Source: an uncultured Bacteroides sp.
GTDB lineage: Bacteria > Bacteroidota > Bacteroidia > Cytophagales > Cyclobacteriaceae
DNA length: 64,000 bases
Assembly (NCBI GenBank): GCA_902168185.1
Contig: CABHOV010000040.1
Coordinates: 1 to 64,000 of the forward strand
Direction: 5' to 3'
The notes below the pieces were generated by a model. It was not told the DNA's origin. It made no database searches and worked only from the letters and a program-made list of their open reading frames with translations. The position numbers and the translations under genes are program-made. How positions within the stretch are numbered: the stretch's first letter is position 1; every line of letters starts with the position of its first letter. Positions 17,807-26,900 of the stretch are shown piece after piece.

Positions 17807-18301
17807 ATGGCGCACAGAGTAATGTTGTTTGTAGTATTGTTGCAGCTTGTTCTCTGCGGCAACGTAAAGGCACAGGATAAAATGGAATCTTCATCAACTA
17901 TATATGTGTTCCGGCTCAAGCCACATGAAGATCTGAAGAAATCCATCATGGCCTGGGCGAAGCAACATCATATAAAGGCGGGCATCATCGTCACGTGCGT
18001 TGGTAGTCTTGAACAATATAGTCTTCGCTTTGCCAACCAGGAGAATGGCACATTACATAAAGGACATTTTGAAATTGTATCCTTAACAGGAACATTCACT
18101 CAGGATGCTGCGCACCTCCACCTGGCGGTTTCAGACAGTACTGGCCAGACCACAGGCGGCCATCTACTCGATGACAACCTCATCTATACTACCGTTGAAT
18201 TAGCCGTTGCCGAATTGAATGATGTTGTGTTCGAACGCGAGACCGATGCCACGTATGGTTATAAAGAGCTTGCTGTACGAAGAAGAAATAGAAAACCATG
18301 A
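17807..18301 (+). CDS. PPC/DUF296-domain protein with a signal peptide
   Basis: 164 aa. Residues about 30-150 match the PPC (plant and prokaryote conserved, DUF296) domain: YVFRLKPHEDLKKSIMAWAKQHHI, GHFEIVSLTGTFTQDAAHLHLAVSD and GGHLLDDNLIYTTVELAV. The HLHL and GGHL histidines cluster in the PPC trimer and may bind metal. What is odd is a clear Sec signal (VLLQLVLCGNVKAQ), which would place it outside the cytoplasm, unlike plant AHL transcription factors sharing the domain. It overlaps menE by 4 bases (ATGA). Confidence 0.8.
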   Translation: MAHRVMLFVVLLQLVLCGNVKAQDKMESSSTIYVFRLKPHEDLKKSIMAWAKQHHIKAGIIVTCVGSLEQYSLRFANQENGTLHKGHFEIVSLTGTFTQDAAHLHLAVSDSTGQTTGGHLLDDNLIYTTVELAVAELNDVVFERETDATYGYKELAVRRRNRKP

Positions 18302-19398
18302 GCTATCCGTTTTTATCCGTCTGGATCAATGGCCGGAATGTATACCTACAGGATATTATAGCAGACAAAGCTTCCGCTGAAAATGAATTCGAACAGAATA
18401 CATTCGACTTCATTAAAGACTGGCTTGGAGACAAGGACGTTTTCGAAATTCAAACCAGTGGTTCTACAGGAACTCCCAAGAAGCTGATTGTTACACGCGA
18501 TCAAATGATAGCCAGTGCCCGGATGACCGAGCAGGCACTTGCGTTAAAGGCCGGGGACACAGCACTGGTATGTCTGAATAGCCAATATATAGCAGGCCGA
18601 ATGATGCTGGTGCGTTGTTTCACTACGGGTATGCGTATGGTAGTGACCGATCCTTCTGCCAACCCGCTGGCGTATAGACCATCCGATGTGTCTATTGATT
18701 TTACAGCCTTTGTGCCTTATCAGCTTTATACCATCTTGTCTTCTGAACAAGCCCGTGTGCTGAATACAATCCGTTGCGCCATTATTGGCGGAGCGCCTTT
18801 GAATGCTGAAACGATAGAGACACTACAAGACTATACGTGTCAGTTTTACGCTACGTATGGAATGACTGAAACCATATCACATATAGCATTGCAGGCATTG
18901 AATGGTGCTATAGCTTCTCCTGCATTTAAAGCACTTCCCGGAGTAACCCTAGGGGTAGACGCCAGAGGATGTCTTACCATTGAAGCGCCTCACCTTGAAG
19001 AAAAGATCACTACAAATGACTTAGTCGACCTGCAGGATGCTATGCATTTTATATGGCTTGGACGTTGGGATAACGTCATCAACAGTGGTGGTGTTAAGAT
19101 TATCCCTGAGCATCTTGAAACAAAAGTGAGCAATGTGCTATATAGATGTGGAATTTTAAGGTCATTTTTTATAGGATCAATCCCCGATTATAAATTAGGA
19201 GAAAAAATAGTGCTCGTTTTAGAAGATGACAGACCGTTGGATGAGAAAAATAAATCAAAAATCTTTGAAGAATTTAAACAATCGTTTTCTGCTTACGAAA
19301 GTCCGAAGGAAATATTCACGATTACGAAATTCATTTATACTGATACCCATAAAATTAACCGTAGAAAAACGATTGAAATGCTTACAAAACAAGTGTAA
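18298..19398 (+). CDS. menE: o-succinylbenzoate-CoA ligase MenE (AMP-binding)
   Basis: 366 aa, short for an adenylate-forming enzyme but usual for Bacteroidota MenE. The P-loop is TSGSTGTPKKL (near residue 58), the A5 motif is YATYGMTETISHIA, and the A7-A8 hinge is WLGRWDNVINSGGVKI. The C-terminal catalytic Lys is expected in THKINRRKTI. It activates o-succinylbenzoate with ATP and CoA, supplying the MenB substrate. It closes the operon; menA, menC, menF and menH are not in this window. ATG at 18298 overlaps the stop of the PPC gene. Confidence 0.92.
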   Translation: MSYPFLSVWINGRNVYLQDIIADKASAENEFEQNTFDFIKDWLGDKDVFEIQTSGSTGTPKKLIVTRDQMIASARMTEQALALKAGDTALVCLNSQYIAGRMMLVRCFTTGMRMVVTDPSANPLAYRPSDVSIDFTAFVPYQLYTILSSEQARVLNTIRCAIIGGAPLNAETIETLQDYTCQFYATYGMTETISHIALQALNGAIASPAFKALPGVTLGVDARGCLTIEAPHLEEKITTNDLVDLQDAMHFIWLGRWDNVINSGGVKIIPEHLETKVSNVLYRCGILRSFFIGSIPDYKLGEKIVLVLEDDRPLDEKNKSKIFEEFKQSFSAYESPKEIFTITKFIYTDTHKINRRKTIEMLTKQV

Positions 19399-19547
19399 AC
19401 GTTACATCACATATTACTTCCCCCAATTAATCATCGAGTTTGGATATTAACGCATTTTTTGCCGTATTACCCTTATTTATAGGGTATTGACACAATCTTT
19501 TAATTTATTTTACGAATAAAGGTTACATCTGTATCAATTATTTTATT

Positions 19548-19555
19548 TAGCTTTG
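19548..19555 (+). promoter_or_regulatory. Candidate -7 element (TAGCTTTG) for the module A glycan operon
   Basis: Exact TAnnTTTG match 95 bases before the response-regulator ATG at 19650. It lies in the 251-base AT-rich gap after menE, which also holds a 6-bp hairpin (TACCCT/AGGGTA, about 19466-19484). No -33 TTG is visible. Confidence 0.35.
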
Positions 19556-19649
19556 GTATGTCTAATAGTTGTCTTTAAAGGTCCCGCCTACTACAATCAG
19601 ATCTTTAGAGCAGCACATCTTTTTTTATTGGTTTAAAAATTTATATACC

Positions 19650-20039
19650 ATGAAACGGGTATTGGTTATTGAGGACGATGTTCCTTTATGCTGGCTTTTA
19701 GAAAAAATACTTCAAAAGAAACATGAAGTAGTTATCATGAACAATGGTATGGAAGCATGGTCATGGCTCTCCGATGGAAACTTGCCAGACCTCATCATTT
19801 CTGATTTGAAGATGCCGTCTCTGGATGGCATTGAACTGTTAGAAAATTTAAGTACGAGTGGTTTATTCAAAAATATACCTGTCATTATCCTTTCGGGATA
19901 TGAAGATGCCAGCAAGCGCAAGCAGTGTCTTGATTTAGGGGCCTTTACTTATTTAGTAAAGCCTTTTGAGCCTCAGTCTTTTTTGGCTGAAGTGGATCGT
20001 GCGTTATTATTTCAGAGACAAAATGTAACAGTTAATTAA
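19650..20039 (+). CDS. Stand-alone response regulator (receiver domain only)
   Basis: 129 aa from the ATG at 19650 (MKRVLVIEDD); the frame opens at 19569 but the extension is not receiver-like. All receiver residues are present: the acidic pair EDD near residue 9, phospho-acceptor Asp52 in LIISDLKMPSLDG, Ser82 in IILSGYED and Lys104 in YLVKPFEP. There is no output domain, so it acts by protein-protein contact, as CheY/Spo0F-type proteins do. Its stop is 2 bases before the sugar transferase gene whose N-terminus is a degenerate receiver-like domain, suggesting the two interact or that signalling controls glycan initiation (inference). No histidine kinase lies in the window. Confidence 0.92.
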   Translation: MKRVLVIEDDVPLCWLLEKILQKKHEVVIMNNGMEAWSWLSDGNLPDLIISDLKMPSLDGIELLENLSTSGLFKNIPVIILSGYEDASKRKQCLDLGAFTYLVKPFEPQSFLAEVDRALLFQRQNVTVN

Positions 20040-20041
20040 CC

Positions 20042-21166
20042 ATGGATGTTGCCGTGAATTTAAATGTAAATGAGTCCCCTATGTCTGTTGTGTTTGAAGC
20101 CCAAACCCATACACCATCATTTACTCAAAACATTGTCAGGATTGGCTTCACTGATTCATCAGTGGAAAATGACTATGCTCAGGAAAAAGTACATTTTATC
20201 AATGCTACATTAAGCAAGACTATAGCAGACCTCAAATCGGACACAGCCGGGTTTGATGCTATTCTGATCAACCCTGCGAGTGTAACCTCTGAAGTAGATC
20301 ATTTGAAAGTACTTGCCTCACAAAAAGCTATACCCTATATATTCTATACTCCTAAATTTGATCAGGCTGCTAAAGATCTCGCATTGCGATCTGGCGTAGA
20401 TGAGTATCACTACGGCGCTATCACTACAGCATTCTTCAAACGTGTCGAGTTCATCAAGAAGCTTAAGTTATATAAAATACAACGTGGTAATAAGCCATAC
20501 GCTATGGTTCGCGCACATGAAGAAGTGCCTACTATAAAACTATGGACGTTGAAGAGAGCTTTTGATATTTTCGTTTCATTGACAGCTCTTCTTTGTCTCT
20601 CTCCGCTCTTGCTGGTGATTGCAGTGATGATCAAGTTCGAGTCAAAAGGATCTGTATTCTATATTTCGAAACGTGCCGGTGCAGGTTATAAGATCTTTGA
20701 TTTCTATAAATTCAGATCTATGCGCTCCGGAGCAGATAAGGATCTTCAGAAACTGCAACACCTTAACCAGTATGCAGAGAATGCTGATAACGCTACTGAT
20801 AATGTATTCTTCAAATTAAAGAATGATCCACGGGTAACGCGTGTTGGACATTTTATACGCAACACCAGTCTTGACGAAATACCTCAGCTCTTCAACGTGC
20901 TGAAAGGTGATATGTCTTTGGTGGGCAACAGACCTTTACCACTATATGAAGCTGAGAAGCTGACAAAAGACCAGATCGCATGGCGCTTCCTCGCTCCTGC
21001 CGGTATAACTGGTTTGTGGCAAGTAACCAAACGTGGCAAACAGGAAATGTCTCCTGAAGAACGTATAGCTCTTGATATGGAGTATGCCATGAAGAACTCT
21101 TTCTGGCTGGATATGAAAATATTGTTCAGCACCATTCCTGCATTGCTACAGAAAGAACAAGTTTAG
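20042..21166 (+). CDS. Initiating sugar-phosphate transferase (WcaJ-type) fused to a degenerate receiver-like domain
   Basis: 374 aa. The C-terminal part (about 170-374) is a bacterial sugar transferase that loads the first sugar phosphate onto undecaprenyl phosphate: a single membrane hairpin ([28 protein letters not shown]), [57 protein letters not shown] and [12 protein letters not shown]. The N-terminal 150 residues look like a receiver fold ([39 protein letters not shown]), but the phospho-Asp position reads Asn and the Lys site is lost, so it is probably not phosphorylated. Most WcaJ-type proteins instead have four N-terminal membrane helices, absent here. It starts module A glycan synthesis. 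Confidence 0.88.
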   Translation: MDVAVNLNVNESPMSVVFEAQTHTPSFTQNIVRIGFTDSSVENDYAQEKVHFINATLSKTIADLKSDTAGFDAILINPASVTSEVDHLKVLASQKAIPYIFYTPKFDQAAKDLALRSGVDEYHYGAITTAFFKRVEFIKKLKLYKIQRGNKPYAMVRAHEEVPTIKLWTLKRAFDIFVSLTALLCLSPLLLVIAVMIKFESKGSVFYISKRAGAGYKIFDFYKFRSMRSGADKDLQKLQHLNQYAENADNATDNVFFKLKNDPRVTRVGHFIRNTSLDEIPQLFNVLKGDMSLVGNRPLPLYEAEKLTKDQIAWRFLAPAGITGLWQVTKRGKQEMSPEERIALDMEYAMKNSFWLDMKILFSTIPALLQKEQV

Positions 21167-21203
21167 TTAATCCTTATCCCTCATTATAACAGCGCGTTGA
21201 TAC

Positions 21204-22379
21204 ATGTTCATCCTTGAACTCATTATTCTATTGTACTTTGTTTATGTAGTAGTATATACTGCTTTCTTCGCATTTGCCGGAGTGTTTTACAAAGCATTGC
21301 CACTACTACCCACACAACGGAATCTGAAATTTTGTGTATTAATTCCCTCCTATAAAGAAGATGCTGTCATTATAGATGTAGCACAAAAAGCATTGAATCA
21401 GAGTTATGCACATGACCATTATGATGTAGTGATCATTGCAGATTCTCTGCAGCCATCTACTATAGCTTTCTTACAAACGCTTCCTATTAAAGTTATAGAA
21501 GTGCAATTCGAGAGCAGCACAAAAGTGAAGTCATTAAACATGGCGCTTGGTCAATTGCCTAACGATAAATATGACTACGCAGTTATACTCGATGCTGATA
21601 ACATTATGGAACCTGACTTCCTGCAACGGCAAAATGCATTGCTTGCAGGGTATGGATTCAAAGCTGTTCAGGGTCAAAGAAAACCAAAGAATCAAAATAC
21701 AAATCTTGCTTTCCTCGATGGCGTAAGTGAAGCCATCAACAATCATGTATACCGTCAGGGCCACACTGCTGCAGGACTATCTTCATCTATCAGTGGTTCT
21801 GGAGTTGTTTTTGATTTCGCTTTATTGAAAGAGAAGTTAAGCAAGATGACATCCATTGGAGGTTTCGATCGCGAACTTGAACTTCAGTTGTTACAGGAAG
21901 GCATCAAAGTATATTACTATAAAGATGCTGTTGTCTATGATGAAAAAATATCACAGGCAAGTGCTTTTCAAAATCAGCGCAAGCGCTGGATTTCCAGTCA
22001 GTATTTTTACTTGCGCAAGTATTTTAAATCGGGCATGCTCGCATTCTTCAAGGGCAATTTTACATTCTTCAATAGTGCCATTCTCAGAAACATACAACTC
22101 CCGCGACTCATTAACCTGGGACTGCTTACAGTGCTCACAGCGATAGCCGTGTTGGTACATAATTATTTGGCATGGGGTGCAACACCGTGGGTAGTATTGT
22201 TCACGGTAAATACAATCGCTGTATTGATATCTATACCGGGTGAATTCTATTCAAGGAAAATGCTGAAGGCACTTCTTGATCTTCCGGGTATATTTGTTCG
22301 TATGTTCTTATTGCTGTTCAAATTAAAAAATGCCAATAAGAAATTCATTCATACTCCACACGGAGCAACTTCTGAGTAA
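21204..22379 (+). CDS. Membrane-bound family 2 glycosyltransferase
   Basis: 391 aa. One N-terminal helix anchors a GT2 catalytic domain (CVLIPSYKEDAVI; DADNIMEPDFL as the metal-binding DxD; GGFDRELELQL with the catalytic-base region; NQRKRWISSQ, a QxxRW motif). Three further hydrophobic segments are at the C-terminus. QxxRW together with the membrane topology resembles processive enzymes such as cellulose or hyaluronan synthases, but the spacing also fits single-addition GT2 enzymes. It lies 37 bases after the sugar transferase and is likely co-transcribed. Confidence 0.85.
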   Translation: MFILELIILLYFVYVVVYTAFFAFAGVFYKALPLLPTQRNLKFCVLIPSYKEDAVIIDVAQKALNQSYAHDHYDVVIIADSLQPSTIAFLQTLPIKVIEVQFESSTKVKSLNMALGQLPNDKYDYAVILDADNIMEPDFLQRQNALLAGYGFKAVQGQRKPKNQNTNLAFLDGVSEAINNHVYRQGHTAAGLSSSISGSGVVFDFALLKEKLSKMTSIGGFDRELELQLLQEGIKVYYYKDAVVYDEKISQASAFQNQRKRWISSQYFYLRKYFKSGMLAFFKGNFTFFNSAILRNIQLPRLINLGLLTVLTAIAVLVHNYLAWGATPWVVLFTVNTIAVLISIPGEFYSRKMLKALLDLPGIFVRMFLLLFKLKNANKKFIHTPHGATSE

Positions 22380-22384
22380 TTTTT

Positions 22385-23272
22385 ATGAAGGCGACTTCCT
22401 ACCCTCTTGTTTCTGTAGTCACTATAAATTTCAATCAAACTTCAGTAACACGCGATCTGCTTGTATCGCTTCGTAACATCACCTATCCAGCTATAGAAGT
22501 TATTGTGGTGGACAATGGTTCACGTGATACATCTGTGCAATCACTCAAAGCAGAATTTCCTGAAATCAACTTGATTGTAACCGGTAAAAATCTTGGCTTT
22601 GCAGGCGGCAATAATGTTGGCTTGAAAGAAGCCAAGGGTGAATATCTTTTATTAGTGAACAATGATGTTGAAGTAACGCCTGGCTTTCTGGAGCCGCTCG
22701 TTGAAACATTACAGCAACAACCGCAGGCAGGAGTAGCTTCACCAAGGATAGTATATTACGACCGTCAGGAGCTTATCCAATATGCGGGTGCCATAAAAAT
22801 CAATCCGTATACCGGTAGAGGCAAGAAACTCGGGTATCTGGAGACCGATACAAATCAATACAATACTATACAGGAAACTGAATTGGGACATGGCGCCTGC
22901 CTTTTGACTTCGAAAGATGTATTGCAAAAAGTAGGACTTCTTCCGGAAGTATACTTTCTATACTATGAAGAGCACGACTGGACCGAGCAGGTAAAACGCG
23001 CTGGGTATAAAGTGTTCTACGTCGGAACGTCTAAAGTATATCACAAAGAATCTATATCTGTCGGTAAAAACAATCCGCTCAAAACGTATTACCTGACCAG
23101 GAACCGAATCCTATATTTAAAACGGAACACAAAGGGTGTCACTCAGCTTTCATCGATGCTGTTCTTTTTTATACTTTCCGTGCCGAAAGACATTGTGAAG
23201 TTTCTGTTGCGTATGGACTTTCCAAATCTAAAAAGCTATATTCAGGGGATTTCCTGGCATTTGAACCATTGA
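22385..23272 (+). CDS. Family 2 glycosyltransferase (rhamnosyltransferase-like)
   Basis: 295 aa GT-A enzyme. It has VVTINFNQTSVTRDLL, IEVIVVDNGSRDTS, NLGFAGGNNVGLKEAKGEYLLLVNNDVEV (nucleotide and metal binding), and the acceptor-side YYEEHDWTEQVKRAGY with HKESISVG. This pattern is typical of the WbbL/rhamnosyltransferase-like group that adds one sugar to lipid-linked glycans at the cytoplasmic face. It begins 5 bases after the preceding GT2 stop. Sugar donor unknown. Confidence 0.88.
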   Translation: MKATSYPLVSVVTINFNQTSVTRDLLVSLRNITYPAIEVIVVDNGSRDTSVQSLKAEFPEINLIVTGKNLGFAGGNNVGLKEAKGEYLLLVNNDVEVTPGFLEPLVETLQQQPQAGVASPRIVYYDRQELIQYAGAIKINPYTGRGKKLGYLETDTNQYNTIQETELGHGACLLTSKDVLQKVGLLPEVYFLYYEEHDWTEQVKRAGYKVFYVGTSKVYHKESISVGKNNPLKTYYLTRNRILYLKRNTKGVTQLSSMLFFFILSVPKDIVKFLLRMDFPNLKSYIQGISWHLNH

Positions 23273-23276
23273 GGTT

Positions 23277-23912
23277 ATGATGAACGAGATCAAAAAAAAG
23301 TATCAAGAAATCAAAAAAGAGAATCCAAGGTCTTCGGGCTTTGGCGTTTTTATGTTAACCATTGGCAGGATGGTGTCTATATTTTTACGACTTCTTTCGG
23401 CCAAAATATACTTACGGAATTGTGTGAAGGTTGGCAAATATGTAACCGTACTTGGAAAGCCGCTGATCAACGCAAATGGTACTATCATCATTGAGGACAG
23501 AGTAGCAATCTGGTCTGTATTCGAGCGCACCAAACTTCTTGTGAAGGGAACAGGAACGCTTCGGATTGGTGAAGGGAGTCGTATAAACGGTACACATATA
23601 GCCGTTTCAGGAAACGTGGTGATTGGTAAATTTGTAAGAATCGCGCCCTATACTTTAATATTGGACAGTGACTTTCATGATCTTCAGGATCACACAGCAG
23701 AAGGCAAGAAGGGAAATATAGTAATAGAAGATCATGTGTGGGTTGCTTCACGCGCCACTATTTTGAAGGGAGTAACCATTGGAGAAGGGTCTGTTATCGC
23801 TGCCGGTGCAGTGGTAACAAAAGATGTTCCCCCATATTGTGTTGCTGCTGGTGTACCCGCTAAAGTAATCAAAAGACTAAAACCGCAACTTGTGGAACAA
23901 ATTGCGGTATAA
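23277..23912 (+). CDS. Left-handed beta-helix (hexapeptide) acyltransferase
   Basis: 211 aa. From about residue 60 onward, hexapeptide repeats ([LIV]-G-x4) appear: VVIGKFVRIAPYTLIL, IVIEDHVWVASRATILKGVTIGEGSVIAAGAVVTKDV, closing with CVAAGVPAKVIKRL, the typical maltose/galactoside O-acetyltransferase ending. The loop DSDFHDLQDHT supplies the catalytic His region. It probably acetylates a sugar of the module A glycan in the cytoplasm. Four bases separate it from the glycosyltransferase gene. Confidence 0.88.
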   Translation: MMNEIKKKYQEIKKENPRSSGFGVFMLTIGRMVSIFLRLLSAKIYLRNCVKVGKYVTVLGKPLINANGTIIIEDRVAIWSVFERTKLLVKGTGTLRIGEGSRINGTHIAVSGNVVIGKFVRIAPYTLILDSDFHDLQDHTAEGKKGNIVIEDHVWVASRATILKGVTIGEGSVIAAGAVVTKDVPPYCVAAGVPAKVIKRLKPQLVEQIAV

Positions 23913-23987
23913 TTGAATAATCTGACGTTATTGTTGATTAACTAGTATATTATCAATTAGTTACTATCCTTAAAAACCCCTTCCTGT

Positions 23988-26900
23988 ATGAAGAGAATAC
24001 CTGTTCCTTCAGAGTCGTTTTTTTTTACTAAAGCGCTCTTCCTCTTTCTCTTTATAACAACACTAAATTTCCGTGCCAACGCTCAATGCGGATGTACATT
24101 TACGATACCTGCTGGTTCGGGAAGTACAACCTTTAACGGTACAGCCCAAGGTGTAAAACCGGGTGATGTAATTTGTATTCAGGCTGGTGCGCGCGAGCGT
24201 ATCATTTTTCAAAATATAGTAGGCTCGGCTACCAATTATGTTACTATAAAAAACTGTGGTGGTCAGGCGCTTATTGGTGGCCCCAATGCTGGCAATGGTA
24301 TACTCATAAACAGTTCCAGATATTTCCGCATAACCGGAACAGGCGATGCAGGTGTTGAGTATGGTATCAAGATCATTGAAACAAAAAGTGGTACCCAGGG
24401 CATCGTAGCAACGTCCCTGAGTTCGGATATAGAGATTGATCACATAGAGATCACTAAAACCGGTTTTGCAGGGATCATGGCGAAGACCGATCCAAGCAGT
24501 AACTGTGCTGACAAAGCTCCAGAGCGTCCTAACTTTACCATGCGGAACATTCACCTTCACCATAACTATATCCATGATATAGGGGGCGAGGGCTTTTATA
24601 TCGGTAATAGCTTTTATACCGGAACAACTATCTATTGCGGCAGCACACAATATCCACACGAAGTACGCGGTGTAAAAATCCACGATAACCTGGTGATGAA
24701 TTCAGGATGGGAATCCATTCAGGTAGGAGCCGCGGTGGCGGATGTTGAGATCTATAATAACAAAGTATATAATTACGGATCTGCGAACAACCCGTCTCAG
24801 AACGGTGGTATACAGATGGGTATAGGTACCACCGGTAAACTATATAATAATTTTATAAAGGGCGGGTTTGGTCCTTGTCTTGTTATTCAGGGAATTGGTT
24901 TGAACTATGTGTTCAACAACGTTATTGTGAACCCCGGGGCTGAAGCGATCAACATCAATACACGACCTACTCCCCTCGCCTCTGATATTGTTCCTATTGG
25001 ATATCTTGGAGGAGTATATGTTATCAATAACACCATTGTAAATGCTACTACTGCCGCTGTCAAGGAGAATATAAATACGGCCCTTGGAAACGTGCTCTTC
25101 AATAACCTCATCGTGGCCTCAACCACTAACTGGAATCAGTTAAAGACCTATACGGATTGGACACAAGGTAACAACGTAGTTATACCAGTATTGGCAAATG
25201 CAAGATTTGTTAATCCTAGCCTTGATGACTATAGAATTCAATCCGGCTCGCCTGCTATTAACGCGGGTCGTAATGTAGCCTTGTGGGGAGTAACGTTTGA
25301 CTTTGATAAACTTCTTCGTCCTACCGGAGCGAACTGGGATGCCGGTGCATTTGAATTATCCGGCAACCAAAAACCAGTGGTAAATGTAGGGTTGAATCAA
25401 ACCTTAATCTTACCGATCAATACAACCACGATCATTGGTGCTGCTTCCGATGCAGATGGCTCTATAGCTTCGTATCAATGGACTAAAACCAGTGGTCCTG
25501 CAGCGACCATGACGAATGGAAATTTACCGGTTCTTTTGCTTACTGATTTAGTGCAGGGTACATATGTATTCCGGCTCACCGCTACAGACAATGCAGGCGA
25601 AACAGGATATGCTGAAGTTACTATAACAGTTCAGGCAGCAGCCGTAAATCAGCCCCCTGTTGCTAACGCCGGTGGCGACAAAACAATAACACTTCCGGTA
25701 AGCACCACTACTATAAATGGATCAGCAAGTGATAACGATGGCACTGTTACAACATATGCCTGGACACAAGTGAGTGGAACGACAGCAACGCTTGTAAACG
25801 CAGGCACAGCGACATTGACGGTGAATGGTATGACAACGGCCGGGACATACGTTTTCAGATTGACGGCTACAGATGATGATGGCGCTACAGATACCGATGA
25901 TGTTTCGGTTGTAGTACAGCCCGCAGCTGTTAATAAGCCTCCCGTCGTAAATGCAGGAACGGACAAGAATCTTACCTTACCAACCAATGCCGTTAACCTG
26001 GTAGCAACAGCAAGTGATCCGGATGGATCTATAGCCACCTACGCCTGGACAAAGGTAAGCGGACCTGCTACTACAACAACCGGTATAAATACAGCTACGC
26101 TTTCGTTGAGTAATCTTGTTGTTGGTTCGTATGTATTCCGATTAACGGTTACCGATAACTCAAATGCCACCGCTTTCGATGAAGTTAATGTCGTTGTAAA
26201 TGCGGCCAATACCGCACCCGTTGTAAACGCTGGTACAGATAAAACCATCAAGCTTCCAACCAATACGGTAACACTTCCTGGTTCTGCTTCAGACGATGGT
26301 TCCATTACAAGCTATCTCTGGACAAAAGTTAGTGGACCTGCTGCTGCACTTGCCAATCAGACCACTACAACACTTACCGTTACCAACATGCTGCAGGGCA
26401 CCTATACTTTCCGCCTTACAGCGACCGATAATAACAGTGCCAGTGCCAGCGATGAAGTGGTTGTTATTGTTCAGGCAGCAAATGTAGCACCCGTTGCAAA
26501 TGCGGGTACGGATAGAACACTCACACTTCCTGTTAACAGCACAACGCTCACGGGTTCGGGAACAGATTCTGACGGATCGATCGCTATTTATTTCTGGGAG
26601 AAGTTAAGCGGTCCTGCTGCAACACTGGGAGCGACAAACCAAACGACATTAAATCTCACAAACCTGGTAGAGGGTTCTTATAGTTTCAGGCTTCGCGTTA
26701 CAGATAATGAGGGGGCTACAGGAACTGATCTTGTCGCAGTGGTTGTGTTACCTCCCACGGTCAATCAACCGCCAATTGTAAGTGCAGGAAATGATGTTAC
26801 ACTTACATTACCAGTAAATTCTACAACGCTTACCGGAACTGCTTCTGATAATGACGGAAGCATTACTGCATACCTCTGGGAAAAAGTGAGCGGCCCTACA

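Noticed and set aside
23913-23987. 6-bp inverted repeat TAACTA/TAGTTA before the 2044-aa gene
   Set aside because: Short, AT-only apart from one C/G pair and easily expected by chance in such DNA; not listed as a regulatory site.
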